Assembly (NCBI GenBank): GCA_015832175.1
Contig: WJXW01000010.1
Location: 1,798,001-1,862,000, forward strand
Direction of reading: 5' to 3'
Origin: Paraphaeosphaeria minitans
Taxonomy: Eukaryota > Ascomycota > Dothideomycetes > Pleosporales > Didymosphaeriaceae
DNA length: 64,000 bases
The notes below the pieces were generated by a model. It saw nothing but the letters and a program-made list of their open reading frames with translations, searched no databases and was not told the DNA's origin. The first letter of the stretch is position 1, and each line of letters opens with the position of its first letter. Of the stretch, positions 1 to 12,861 are shown piece after piece. A program made the translations under genes and the position numbers.

Positions 1-2049
1 AGGCTATTACCTTAAGAGGAGAGATTGCACAAAAGTACTAGGTAGATAGAGTAGATCTATATAGCCACCTACCCCTTTCTCTAAAATAGCTAAACACTTA
101 TATAGTATATATAATTGCGTAATATCGCGTAAGCAGCCTTAAAGGTAAAAAGGTAATCTCTTCTTTTACTAAAGATTTTAATAACTAGAAGGAGAGAACC
201 TTTAATAAAATTAGTTATATAGTAAGAAAAGAGCTTATTACTTTTCTTATAAAGGAAGGCTTTGTTGCTACTAATTCTTTAATAAAGAACACTTATATAA
301 AGAAACTCTTTAAACTATTATAGCTTAACTATAAGCTATAGACCCTTTACATAATAACGCTGTAACTATAACCTAAACTACTTTATATAATCCTAATAAT
401 GTAACCTACACTATCTATAAGTAATATATATATATATAGAGTATAGCTAGGGCCTATCCCTATACATGCAAGGATAGAGACACTATATATAGAGCTACAC
501 TAGTAGTAGTAGCCTAAAACCTAAACTACTTTTACCTAACAAACCACATTATACAAAGAGGCTAGACACTCCTAGTCTCCTTAATAACTAGGAGATTATG
601 CTTATATTTAGCTAGATAAAATTATTCTCTTTTAGAAGGCTTAGAGTAAAGAAAATAACTACACTAGTAGCCTATATAACATTCTAGTAGACAAGACAAA
701 AGTCTTTAGAGAACTATACTATAGACTAGGCATACTATAGGACTAGTATATAAACATCTTCCTAGGAATCCTTTCTAATTGTGCGAGCACCTACTACCTA
801 CATAATATTAGACTAGGACTTCTATAGGATGAATTATACAACAGACTAAATAGGCACTTTAACACTAGTGTTAATTATAATTAGTACTAGATAGACTAGA
901 CCACTCTTACTTTTAAACACTATAAAAGGGATAATCTAGCTACTATATTATATAAGGCCCTAGAAGTAATAATTAATAAGCTTACTTTAGCCTAAAGGGC
1001 TCTTAGACAAGGCTTTAGTAGTAAACTATAACTATATACTACTATTATATAAGTATGCCGCAGCTATCCTAATTTTAAATAAGCTATATTTCACCCTAAG
1101 AATATAGTAAAAGGCTTATTTAGTAACCTTTATACATTACTCTAAGTTACTAAAGATAGAAAGAAGTTATAGTTCCTCTAAGATAGTAAAAAAGTATACT
1201 ACACTAATTAATAACATAATAATCCTAATTGTATAAGAGAATCTAGCCCCTCTAAAGGCAGATTAACCTTTAGACTAAAAAAAAGAGGTAACTTTAGAAG
1301 TTTAAGCTCTTGTATAAAGTAGAAATGCTTTATATATTATAAAGAAGGATGCTAGTCTACTAACTATCTACTAAGGGATACCTAGTAAGCTAGAAGATAA
1401 TATATATTATTATATACTAACTTTTATAAATATAAACCTTTTAGTATAGATATATAAGTATACATCTTTAACTTTAAAGAAAAGCTAGAGGAAGAAGACT
1501 ATTATATGAAAAAGGAGGAAAATAAATAAGACTAATAAAGTGATAAAAAAAAAGTATAGAAGGCTACTTTATACCTTACTTCTACTACCTACCTTTATCG
1601 CATAACTAGCGAAGACATCTAATATAGCAAGGATAATAAGAATACAGAGGAACCTACATAACTATTTACTATAGCTAGTTAGTATCGTACAAAGTACTAA
1701 GGAGAACTCTAAGATATAGGCGCCACACGAGTGTCTATAGTAAGAAAGGACTAGCTTACTACCTACTTACACAAAAACCTAACTACTAAAGTAGACTAGT
1801 TACTAGGATCTACTAATATTAGCTTTAGAGGACAGGGTTCCTAGACATCTCTAGGCACTATATAAATTACTAACCTTATAGAAATAGTAACCTACTATAT
1901 CTTTAACTCTCTAACACTATTCCTACTATTGCTAGTAGATGCTAATAGACTTAGGGTATACTTTAATAACATCCTAGATATTATTATACAAAGGGACAGT
2001 ATAATAGTTCTAGTTGTATAAAAGTGGGATTACTTCTTTTTTAACTTTA
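1..2049 (+). pseudogene. Copia-1 copy A gag and protease portion, RIP-inactivated
   Basis: This is the gag to protease part of the copia polyprotein, aligning base for base with 51,334-53,370 of copy B. The gag zinc-binding segment (CxxC then GCW) lies near 1,327-1,375. The aspartic protease motif, Asp-Thr-Gly-Ala in copy B, is near 1,710 and reads Asp-Ile-Gly-Ala here. The frame has many TAA and TAG codons at former Gln or Trp positions, so no product is expected. It stops where G1-a inserted, at the duplicated CTTTA (2,045-2,049), and continues at 8,741. Confidence 0.85.
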
Positions 2050-2488
2050 TGTTAAATCCAAGAGGGTAGCTAGTCCTAAAGGGTTAAGGTTAGTTCTTAG
2101 GCAGGAGTACTTACAGAAGGTGGAAAGTCTTATTAATATAATAGTATCTTACAAAGTGTAATAAGTTAACAATTTAGTCTACTAGAATGTAAACAATAGA
2201 TTAATAAACAGATTAAATATAAGTATAAGAAGCTTATTCTCGCGTTCCTATATATAAAGTAGTCCCACACGTCCTAGAGTCCTATACGTCCTAGAGTCCC
2301 ATACGTCCTAGAGTCCTGTACGGGCGAGTCCCACGCGTCCTAGAGTTCCTATACAGGTAAGGCCCGTGCGGTCCTTAGGACCCTTAGGACCTATAACCTA
2401 TTATCTAACTACTTAGTTAGCTAACTCTAGTAGACTAGTAGTCTAATAAGCTTACGCCCTACTACTTACGCATAGCTAGATTCTAACA
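2050..2488 (-). repeat. G1-a 3' LTR (439 bp, variant A)
   Basis: It pairs with 8,297-8,735 at the same length. It contains a 17-bp tandem array (three clear units starting at 2,271, 2,288 and 2,305, core GTCCTAGAG), a feature of the variant A U3 half. The half that ends at 2,050 on the plus strand is shared with the LTRs at 14,072, 34,738, 37,077 and 48,445. Confidence 0.95.
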
Positions 2489-2529
2489 TTATTCTTCCTT
2501 TCTAAGCTTAATATCCTTATAAGTTAACT

Positions 2530-3110
2530 ACTTATAAAGTTATTATCTTGTTCTATTTAATATCGCTATAGTTAAGCCAATTGTCTTAAGAAAGACTATA
2601 TTTTTATAATAGTTATCTATTTGTACTACACTAAGAAGAAATATACTTATTATCTTTCTTCTTTACACTCTTAGTGTACTAACTATATTAGATAGGGAAA
2701 CTAGAAGTATAAGCCTAAGGAGATTCCCTTACTAGATTATTTAAAAATAGATACTAAAATAGAGAGGTTAGAAAAGTTAGAGGCTAAAGAGGAGGTAAAG
2801 CTCTATATTAAGGAAGAGCTAGCTAAGGCAGCTCTCCTTTACGCCTATTAGGCGCGAGAAAAGATGGCGCGCTTACGTAATTAGCGAAAGAAATTACATT
2901 AGAAGAAATAAGAGTTGTTTAATTATAGTATAAGTACTATAGACAAGTTAGAAGCGCTTAAAGTGTAAGAGGAGTTAGTATAGGCTACTGTGTTAATAAA
3001 TCCTAACGTGCTATTAGGCGCTAAGGTAATTAACTGGTCTATTTTATAGGCTAGCCCTTATGCTAGTAGTAATTCCTAGGTGCGTCCTAGTTATTTCTAG
3101 TAGAATTCCT
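2530..3110 (+). pseudogene. Antisense accessory frame of G1-a: cysteine-rich, coiled-coil protein of unknown function
   Basis: This frame runs opposite to gag-pol, between the integrase end and the 3' LTR. From about 2,741 it reads as a charged heptad-like segment rich in Glu, Lys and Leu (KIERLEKLEAKEE, then KEELAKAAL), with a second helix ending in a Leu/Glu-rich stretch near 2,960. Upstream (about 2,610-2,715) a series of Tyr codons TAT/TAC sits in CxxC-like spacing, including Cys-Thr-x-Tyr followed by Ile-Arg, as expected if TGT/TGC became TAT/TAC by RIP. The same frame exists in G1-b (37,590-38,150). From memory it resembles fungal hypothetical proteins with a cysteine cluster followed by a coiled coil, but I cannot verify that. 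Start and true stop are not determined. Confidence 0.6.
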
Positions 3111-3599
3111 TAATTTTTTACTACCAGTTTCCTAGATTGTTTTTTAGTTCCTAGGTGTTTTTGCTATGTAGGTAACTTTTCTACTTAACAAAGTATGTGT
3201 TGTTATACTAATTGTATTCTAGAACTCTTTTAATCTTAAATTTATTTTCTTTCTTAGTCTAGTAGTAGATAGTGGTTTTAACTAGTGTATTAGGGTCTGC
3301 TAGTTCTAGTAGTAATACGTGAAATACTAGGTATATCTTTACATCTAGTAGTAGTTCTAACTTATAGTTTACTAGTAATATTTACTTAGAAATATAAAAT
3401 AGTCTAATCTTAATATAATCTAGTTTCTTGTGTTTTCTTTTTTAAGTTTAAAGGTTCTTTGTAAGTAGATATATTTTATCCCTCTTCTTTAGCTAAGGTG
3501 CTATTTTTTATTTTTAGTTTTAGTATAAAATTAATTGCTACTAAGCTTTCTTAAGATTCTCTTAGAGTTGTTAGTGTATTTTTTTTATATTTTCTGCTA

Positions 3600-6500
3600 T
3601 ATCTATAGCTTCTTTTACTTTAATTATTGTAGGAAATTGTTAATTAAAGAGATGTGGGTGTCTTCTATAGTTTACATAGAATAGTGTATGTCCTAATACT
3701 GCTAATACTTTGTTATTATAAGCTAACTGTGCTATAGGTAGTAATAAAACCTAGTTATTCTTCTAACTGTTATAGTAGATGCGTAAGTACGTTTCTATAG
3801 TCTAGTTTGTACGTTCTATCTGTCTATCTATTTATAGATAGTAAGCTGTTAATAGCTTTTATTTTATTCTAAGCAGTGCTATAAGTGTTGTCTAATAATT
3901 TAACGTAAAGAGCTTGTCTCTGTTACTAATAATTATTTTTAAGATTCTGTAGTGTCTAATTAGTTAGTCTAGAATAAGAAAAGCGAGTTCCTTTATTATT
4001 ATTCTTTTAAAACATAAAATAAGCTTAACATACTTAGTTAGTTAGTAGACTACTACTAGTATACTGTTATATTTAATTCCTATTATTAGATCCTTAGAGT
4101 TTAGAATTCCTGTAACAAAATCTATAGTAATGTTTTCCTATAGTGCTATTAGTATCTTAATTGCTTACATCTCTCTATATTTAAGATATATACTATGTTT
4201 ATTTCTCTAGCATTCTGCATATTTATAAATATAAGTTATTACAGCTTCCTTAATTCCTTTAAAGGTGTAATTCCTTTAGATAAGTTCTATTGTCTTTGTA
4301 ATACCCAGGTGTCTGTATATAGGGTTATTATAGTATTGTTAGATAATCTTAGTCTGTAGATGTTCTAGAACTTCTTAGTTAATTACTAAAAGTTAATTTA
4401 GTTCTATTATTAGCTCTAGAGATCTATCTTTGGCTTTGCAAAGAATTACAGAGAAGGTTTTTACTTTTTCTCTTACTAGATTACTTTATTAGCTAAGAGC
4501 GTCTACTCTACTATTTTTTTTCCTAGCTACATAGATAATTTTAAACTTATACTACCCTGTGGTTTATAACTATCTTTATTATTATAGCGTAAGTTCTTTT
4601 GTTGTTATAAACCTTAGAAGGTTCTTGTAATCTGTATAGATTTCTAGCGTTAAGTAGCTAAGTGTATAAATCCTCTAGTGCTTTAAGGCTTTAATAATAG
4701 CGTAGAGTTCTTTATTATATATATTATATTGTGTTTTAGCGTTATTAAATTTGCATAAGTAATAGGCAATTAGGTGCTATTTACTATTACGTTTTTATTC
4801 AGCGTAGGCGCCTAGCGCAAGATCGCTAGCGTCTGTTTTAAAGCGTAGTAGTTTATTACTTCTAAAATAAATAAGGATAGGTTCTATAATACATGCTATC
4901 TTAAGGAGTTAGAATAACATTCTATACTTATTTGTCTATTTAAAGGGTACGTTCTTTTTTATAAAATTTATTAAAGGTATTATAACCTTTACGTAATCTT
5001 AGATAAATTGTTAGTTAAATCCACAGAATCCTAAGAATTCTTAGATATTCTTAGCTGTCTTTAGTATTAGCTAGTTCTTAATGTATTTAACTTTACTTAG
5101 TGCTATCTTAATTCCTTCTATAGTAATAATATGTCCTAGGAATTTAAGTTATTTAACGTTAAACTTGCATTTCTTAAGTTCAATACAAAGGCATGCTTTG
5201 TCTAGTGCTTTTAGTACTGTCTATATATACTTAGTGTGGTCCAATTTGTTTTTAGAAAAGACAAGAATATCGTCTATATATGTAATAACAAATATGTCTA
5301 GATGTTCGCAAAGTACGTTATTAACAAGTGCTATAAAAGCTACTAGTGCGTTTATAAGTCTAAATAGTATAATCTTGTACTTAAATAGTCTATAGTGTAA
5401 TTAAAACACTATTTTCTATTCTTCACCTTTCTTAATTTGTATAAGGTGGTAACTGTCTCTTAGATCTATTATTATAAATATCTTGGCTTAAGATAATTAA
5501 TCTTATAACTCTGTAATATTTAGTAGTAGATATTAGTTCTTTATTATTATATTATTAAGTTGTTAGTAGTTAACGCATAGTCTATCTAATCTATCCTTTT
5601 TCTTAATAAATATAAAAGGGCTTACTGCTAGTAACTTTAATAGTTATATATATCCTTTCTTAAAGTTTATCTTAATAAAATCACGTTCTTTAAGGAGTTC
5701 TTCTCCTATCTTACTATATAGTAGTCTAAAGGGTGGCGTCTTCCCTTCTTCTAGGTCTATTGTAAGATCCTAGGGTTAATATTCTAGTAGGTTTACTTTT
5801 CCTTCCTTTTCTATAAACATATATATCTATTTCCTATACTCTTTTAGTAAGGTAAGGAGTGTACTGTTATCCTCCTTCTCGCGCTTCTTAATCTAGTAGT
5901 TCCTACTAGTGTCTACTAAAGTGTACTTCTGTTTTTTAACTATCTATTATAGTATTATATTGTTAATAACTCCCTTATCTACTATTATTTTTATTTAATA
6001 CGTAGGCTTTGCTTATAATGCATAATTATAGCGTTTAAACAATATTTTCTTTATACTCTAGTTAATCTATAGGTTGTATATTATTAACTAAGGTAATTCT
6101 AAGACTAACTTATACTTAGATTCTAGTAAGATATCTAAAGTAAGTTCCTTTCTATATCCTTAGACTGTTATTATAGTAGTAACCTCCTAGTATATTTAAA
6201 GTGTCTTAGGCATTAGGGATCTATTTATAATATAAATAATATTGGGTACTTCTTTCTCTAATATTATAAGTCCTGCTTGTCTTACTATCTAATAAGATAT
6301 AAAATTCCTTTTTACTCCTAAGTCTATAAGAGCTTAAGCCTATATTCCTTTAAGCTATACTAGTAGCTTAACTAATACTATGCTTACTGTAGTATTTAAT
6401 TTAATAAAGGTATTTTCTTATCTAAGTTTAGGCCTAAAAAAGACATCTATTTATATAGGTTGTAGTTAAGTTCTAGTGCCTAGTATACGTTTCTAAGTAT

Positions 6501-8250
6501 CTACTTCTATTATTATTCTTAAGTATATAGCTTATGTAGATTGTCTTCTTCTTCTTCTTCTTATAAAGATGTTCTTCTGTTTTTCCTCCTATAGTCTTCA
6601 CTATTTCTATATACTAGTTAAATTAGTAGCTCTATTGTTACTTCTTACATAGGGCAGTTTACAAAGCTGTCTAAATGTTTAGCTATATAGTAGTATTTAT
6701 AGTCTTAGTTTAGACACGTATACTAGTACAGTTGTATATAGTCTCTATTAATAAGCATATTATAGCATTTATTACCTTTTAGCGTAAAGTAAGGAAAGTA
6801 TTTTACTTATTATTTATTCTAAAGGTATTTGTTATAAGCCGTAATAGAGTAGTCTATCTATATCTATCTATAGCGCAGTTTCTTTCTAGGTTATTTCTTA
6901 TTCTTCTCTTTCTCTACCTTATATTATGTGTATATTAGTTCTTTGTAATGCGTCCACATACAGAATTAGTATATAGGATTTTAGTAGTCTAGATAGTACT
7001 TTAGTACGTAGTCTAACTTCTTATTTTTATAGAGTTACATTCCTTTTAGTGCCTAGTAGGGTTCTATATAGTCCTAAATATTTAGTTTATACTTAGGTAA
7101 CATAGGGTTGTCTTCTTCCTACCTACTTTATAGGTAAAGAGTAGGAGATCTTAGTATCTCTTCTATGTCTTCTACGTTGTGGTATATATTAGAGTTGTCT
7201 TCTAGATTTTTATATAGTTGTAAGTTAAATAAATCTAATTACTTACTTTACTCTAGTGTAATACATTAGTAACTAAATAGCGTTATAATAACTTTTTATT
7301 CCTTATTAGGTTTTTAGTTCTTAATAGTTAGTATATTTAACTTAGTTTAATAGACTTTGTTCTTTAATCTGTAGTTCCTGGCTATGTAGCCTAGTTTACT
7401 ATATATAAAGTATTTATAGGTCTTAGTTATTAATTATTAACTTCTATTAAAAACGCGTTTATTAGGCTGCTTAAGGCCTATTCTTCCTCTTTTTCCTTTG
7501 CTTAAGTAGTTAAACTAGACATCTTTTATTAGTTTATATCTCTAGTAGTTCCTTAGCTATTACTTTTAAATAATTCTAACAGGGTTCTTATAAACTATTT
7601 TTACTAGTTATCTAAAGCTTATTACCTTAGGGTTTTAGTAGAGCTCCTATTATAGTAAAAACTACTCTCTATTAATTTTAATAGTTTCTTTATATAGTTT
7701 TTTAAGGTTAGTAATTTGTGCACTACTATGTAAGAGTTCCTTATATAGTTTCTATTTAAGTCCTTATTTGTACATATTCTAAAGAGATTTATTATTCTAG
7801 TTAAGTTACACAGCGTATCTGCGAAACTTAGCTATATACTTAGCTGCTAATTATTTCTAAATTATAGTCTAAATCTTTACCTTTGTAATAGAGTCCTTAT
7901 TAGTAATCCTAAAGAGTTATTTAAGGCATTTCTTAAAGTTATTATAATCTTTAATAATATTAACTATATTAGCGTGTTTGTTTACGTAATCGTTATTACT
8001 GTTATTGTGGTCTATTCCTAGGTACTTTTTAAGGTAGAGATAAATCTATAATCCTATATCTCCTTATATGTATATTGCTGCAAAGATAACCTTTTTTTTG
8101 TCTTTAAGGGGTTTGTCTAAGTTAAAGAAGTAAAAGTCTAACTAGAGAATCTAGATGTTAGTTTAAGATTTTTTGCTAAAGTAGAGATTAGGTTTATACG
8201 CCTTACTACTATTTTTTATAGAAGTAATCTTAGTAGCACCTAAAGCTGTA
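3600..8250 (-). pseudogene. G1-a gag-pol polyprotein (Ty3/gypsy), RIP-inactivated
   Basis: On the minus strand, in order: gag with a CCHC zinc knuckle at about 7,369-7,420 (Cys and His codons read as Tyr); protease motif around 6,320-6,345 (Ala-Leu-Ile-Asp); RT catalytic box at 5,269-5,280 reading Tyr-Ile-Asp-Asp, still intact; RNase H start Thr-Asp-Ala-Ser-Asp at about 4,801-4,836; integrase with His/Cys remnants near 4,200-4,240, first catalytic Asp in Thr-Ile-Asp-Phe at 4,117-4,128, a changed second Asp and the Glu in Ile-Glu-Arg-Thr-Asn near 3,805-3,830. Many TAA/TAG codons break the frame. The integrase stretch is among the least damaged of all G1 copies here. Confidence 0.9.
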
Positions 8251-8296
8251 GAAAAAGTAGGAGTTTGTGAAGTACTTATGTTAAGGGTGTTTAAGA

Positions 8297-8735
8297 TATT
8301 AAATCTAAGAGGATAGCTAGTCCTAAAGAGTTAAAGTTAGTTCTTAAGTAGGAGTACTTATAGAAGGTAGAAGGTCTTATTAATATAATAGTATCTTATA
8401 AAGTGTAATAAGTTAATAATTTAGTCTACTAGAATCTAAATAATAGATTAATAAATAGATTAAACATAAGTATAAGAAGCTTATTCTTGCGTTCCTATAT
8501 ACAGAGTAGTCCCACACGTCCTAGAGTCCTATACGTCCTAGAGTCCTATACGTCCTAGAGTCCTGTGCGGGCGAGTCCTACGCGTCCTAGAGTTCCTATA
8601 TAGGCGAGGCCTATGCGGTCCTTAGGACCCTTAGGACCTATAACCTATTATCTAACTGCTTAGTTAGCTAACTCCAGCAGACTAGTAGTCTAATAAGCTC
8701 GCGCCCCGCTGCTCACACGCGGCCAGATCCTAACA
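8297..8735 (-). repeat. G1-a 5' LTR (439 bp, variant A)
   Basis: This is the upstream LTR for the minus-strand element, equal in length to 2,050-2,488. It keeps more C and G than its partner toward the right end, so the two LTRs were not RIP-mutated equally. The 17-bp GTCCTAGAG repeats recur near 8,518-8,575. Confidence 0.95.
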
Positions 8736-8740
8736 CTTTA

Positions 8741-11535
8741 GTAATAAGGAATTAGCTCTCTTCTTTATAAAGATAGAACTCTAACGCCTACACTACTATT
8801 TTAGATACCCCTAGATAGAAAGACTGTATAAGCTTCTTACTTAGGTAGGGTATAAAGTAGAGAGCTCTATACTAGAAGAAGTAAAGAAGTTTTATTACTA
8901 CTACTAGTTATATAACTAAGCGCTAAGACGCTTTAAGTTCTCTATCTAAAATAACTTATACTTTAACTATAAGATTATTATTAATATTATACAAATTAGT
9001 AAAAAGGATATCCTATATATTATTAATATAGACATATCCTTTTAGGTAGCCTAATTCCTAAGATTAATAACTATACAAGATACCTAGAATGCCTTAATAA
9101 GATACTAGATTAATGTATACTAAGGCCTACTAGATTATATTGTCTATAACCTAGGAACTAACTTCACTTCTAATAAGTTTTAGAATTATACAAAGATAGT
9201 TAGGGCAGAATGTAGATAAATGCTAGTAGAGGTACACTAGGCTATAGGTAAGATTAAAAGAGCATATACACTACTATGCTAAGCGTATAATATTCTAAGA
9301 GCTAAGATTAATAGTTATATAAATAACAAAATAGTACTATAAATAGTAGTAAAGGTAATAAATAACATAGCTAGGCCTAATAGTATAGTACCTACCCTCC
9401 TAGTCTTTAGTGCCTACCTAAGGATTAATAAGAACTCTCTACTCTTACTAGAACTAATTGCCTAAGCTAATATAGTTTAGAAAGTAAAAAAAATGCTTAA
9501 AAAGGATAGAGCTAAAGTTAAAGTTACTTATATAATTAATACTAGAAATAGCCTATTATTATATAAAACCCTTATACTCCTACTTAGCTTAGAAGTTATA
9601 GCCTAGAGAGAAAAAAAGGGATAGTAAGAACTATATAAGATTAAAAGTATTAAAGAAAGAGACATTATCCTAGAGCTTAAAAATAGACCTCTAAAACTGC
9701 GCTATATATAGGTTAAACTATACTATCGCGTAACTAAAGACAGTATACAGAAACTACAGGATATAGATGCTCTTGTAGCCGCATAAATTAAAGCTCTAAA
9801 GCTAAGGCCAAGGGGAAGACCTAGGAAGGACTAAACTACTATAGTCGCATAATTAGGTAAAGCTTAATAAAGATTAGAAAGACTAAACACCTAGTTTATT
9901 ACTTAAAAAGAAAAGGATAACTTTAAGCTTATACTAAAGCTTTATATGGATAGCGTTATTACTACACCTAGCCAGCCCTGTAAAGAATTAGATATAGTAG
10001 AAATAAATACTTTTATTACTAATAGCACTTTTAAAATCTTATTATATAACCCTAATAAATAATCTAGCTATATCTTTAACCTGCGTCTCGTATAAGAGAT
10101 TAAAGGTAAGACAACCTAACTATATAAGAAATTAAGACTTGTCTTTACTAGCTATTTAGATAAAGAAAAAAAAGAAATCTTTATATAATCCCCTACAATC
10201 TAGCGTATAAGCTAGAGGTTACTATTAGCTCTTTTTGTAATACTAATTTAGTTATATAATATGCATATTAAGCTTAGGGACATTACTTAGGCCTATATAT
10301 AGTCTACTAATAAACTCCTTTATATATTATACGCCTAACTACTAGCAGAAATGCGCGATTTCTTTCTACTAAACACAATTCTATAAGTTGTATAACCTCT
10401 ATATAGCGTAGTAGAATTAGGTCTCTACTAGTTTAAGACATACTATAACTACTATAAGGAGAAACTAAGAATATATATGTTAACGTACAACTTATGCCTA
10501 CTTATTATAAATAAGGGATCTAAAATGTTTAGCATTACTAGACTCTAGACTAATAACACCCTTAGTGTGGTTATAGAAAACTTTATATAATAAAAAGAAG
10601 AGCAGCTCTATACTATAAAATTTTGCGTAAAGGATAAAAGCGTCTTAACACAAGATAGGGCAATTAAGTTTAATAGAGGTAAAATCTAACTTATCTAAAG
10701 TATTATTACCCTAGAATAGAAGGGACAGGCTGAAAGCCTTCGCATAATTAATCCCTAGAATAAAGACGCTACACACTAATATATTATATAATAAGTAAGA
10801 GGTGTATATATCTCTTTAGTTTACTAACTAGAAGTAACATTTAACCTGTCTATTACTACTTAAATAATAGTACTAATAAAAGAAGATATTAAGGCACTAA
10901 ATAGGCGTTTAAACTAGCAAATTTAGAATATATAAAGAGGACTAAAATTTATTCCACTTAACCTAGGTCGCACGAAGCTATTTATCTTTATAGATAGCTC
11001 TTTTACTAATAATAGAGACCTAAGCTTATAGCTTAGCTTTATTATTATGCTAGTAGAGAAATATTATATAATAACTTAGGACTTTAAGATCTGTGGCAAT
11101 ATTATCTACTAGAACTTAGTAAAGTGTAAAAGAGTAACTAGAAGTGTTCTAGTAAGCGAATTATAAAGTCTAGTAGGTAGTTTTAATAATATAATTGCAT
11201 TAAGCACAACACTCTAATAGATTATATAAACACTTTAGATCCCCTTAATTCCTATTATAGTCTATACTAACTTAAAATCTCTATATAAATGCCTTATACA
11301 ACTAGGTACTACAAACAAAAAACGCCTTATAATTAATATTATGTTAATTAGGGAGTCGTATAAAAAATAGAAAATTATAGAAATTAGGTGGATTAATAGT
11401 AAAGACAATCCTACTAATGCTTATATAAAGAAAGCACCTAACTAGGCACTCTAAACACTAATTTTAAGAGATAAACTATATATTACTATTAAGGCTTTAG
11501 TAGACAGAATTAATAAAGACTGCATAACAGAGTAA
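8741..11535 (+). pseudogene. Copia-1 copy A integrase, RT and RNase H portion, RIP-inactivated
   Basis: The continuation of the split polyprotein aligns with 53,376-56,177 of copy B. It includes the integrase core, the copia RT with the conserved stretch around 10,180-10,270, the RT catalytic pair near 10,550-10,560 reading Asn-Asn instead of Asp-Asp, and the RNase H segment starting near 10,970. The final codon in the family frame is TAA at 11,533-11,535, which could itself be a RIP-changed CAA. Stop codons are denser than in copy B. Confidence 0.87.
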
Positions 11536-11845
11536 CTACTCTACTATATAACATTTCTTTTGTTATTTCACTTACTATTTTAAAAAAAAAAAAATTTTTT
11601 TCTGTCTAACTTGCTATAACTTCGCACAGACATATTTATTTTTAGGCTATATAAGCACTACTACTAATTTAACATTACAGTTTTATTATAAGAGAGGGAA
11701 TACATTGTAGGAGATTATATAAAGATATTAAAGAATATATTTTTTATATTAATAATTTAGATATCTTAAGACTAGGCCTACCTACCCCTTTATGCGACAA
11801 AGACATTTACTCCCCCCCTTATATACAACGCTTATAACAAGCACT

Positions 11846-12345
11846 ATGCAACTTCTATACGTAGGCGCTATATAATCTAGACTTATAACCTAGGATTGTA
11901 TAATAATCTAGGAACACCTAATTACTAGTATTAGTAGTGCTGTATAAGTAAGTATAAGACTTATTTTAAACTTAGCTACGCGACTAGATAAGCACTACTT
12001 ACTAATATCCTTTACGTTATATAATATAAACAGCCTACTGCTAGAGGTTTGTGCTAACTAGAATTTGCATAATAATGTTCTAGAAAGGCATCTAGGCTAC
12101 TTTAGCCTCTTTGTCCTACACCTGTTAGTATTATATAATAAAAATAAAGATGCTCTAGAAGATTTATTATATATCTACCGCTAGGCTCTGCATAAAGGCC
12201 CTTATGTTAGGTAAACTAGTAGGGAGGTTAACCTAGATGCGTAATCTAGTCTAGCCTATAATAACTAGCACAAAGACACTAGTAGTAAGGGCACTAGCGC
12301 CTAATAGACTAATAGTGTTATTAGCTATTATATAATAGCAAGTGT
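11846..12345 (+). pseudogene. Copia-1 copy A second frame (ORF2), RIP-damaged
   Basis: It has the same reading frame as 56,497-57,099 in copy B, beginning with ATG at 11,846. It lies between the pol stop and the 3' LTR. The amino-acid order is kept between copies apart from RIP-type substitutions and extra TAA/TAG codons. A TG/TA microsatellite near 12,343-12,362 differs in length from copy B, so the frames diverge after it. No known domain is recognised. Confidence 0.55.
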
Positions 12346-12861
12346 GTGTGTATATATATATATCTTGTTAAAAATTAGCATCGTACGAAAAAGCTATACA
12401 TATTCACTAGTAATAGAGTACTAGCCACTAGACACTAGGACACTAAAAAGAACAAGGTAAGAAGGGAGGAAGGTATATATACATTAAAGTAGGATAAAGG
12501 AGAGAGGGTTTAGGGGAGCTAAGAGACATCCTTTTATACCTACTTACTAAGACCTAGCGCTAAGTATTATATTACTTAACACCCTACTTTCTATTTGCGT
12601 ATAAGGCATATGCCTAGAAAGAGCCTTATTATGTAATACGGCTCTACTACTATATAAGGGGGTAAAGTAAAAACTAAGTAGGTTAGCTATTACTACCTAT
12701 TTACATAAGAGTAGGTGTAAATAGAACCTCTACTACACAGTAATACTACACCTACCCTATAACCTATTCTAATAGGGGAAGGCTAACTATATAGATAAAA
12801 AAGGATAAGAAAGGGAAGTGTATAATAGACATAGGCTATCGCACAAAAGAAAAGTTGCTAG

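Larger units (their letters stand above)
2050..8735 (-). mobile_element. G1-a: Ty3/gypsy LTR retrotransposon inserted in Copia-1 copy A
   Basis: This 6,686-bp element has two 439-bp LTRs (2,050-2,488 and 8,297-8,735) bounded by TG and CA (some RIP-changed), and is flanked by the 5-bp duplication CTTTA at 2,045-2,049 and 8,736-8,740. The empty site can be read in Copia-1 copy B near 53,375, where the same five bases appear as CCTCA before RIP. Coding order on the minus strand is gag, protease, RT, RNase H, integrase, which is the Ty3/gypsy order. An additional frame on the opposite strand lies between integrase and the left LTR. Closest relatives in the window are G1-b (37,077-43,833) and G1-c (48,036 onward). 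Confidence 0.95.

Noticed and set aside
5081..5395. Plus-strand open frame of 104 codons
   Set aside because: It is the antisense shadow of the G1-a reverse transcriptase, whose minus-strand frame carries the Tyr-Ile-Asp-Asp box.
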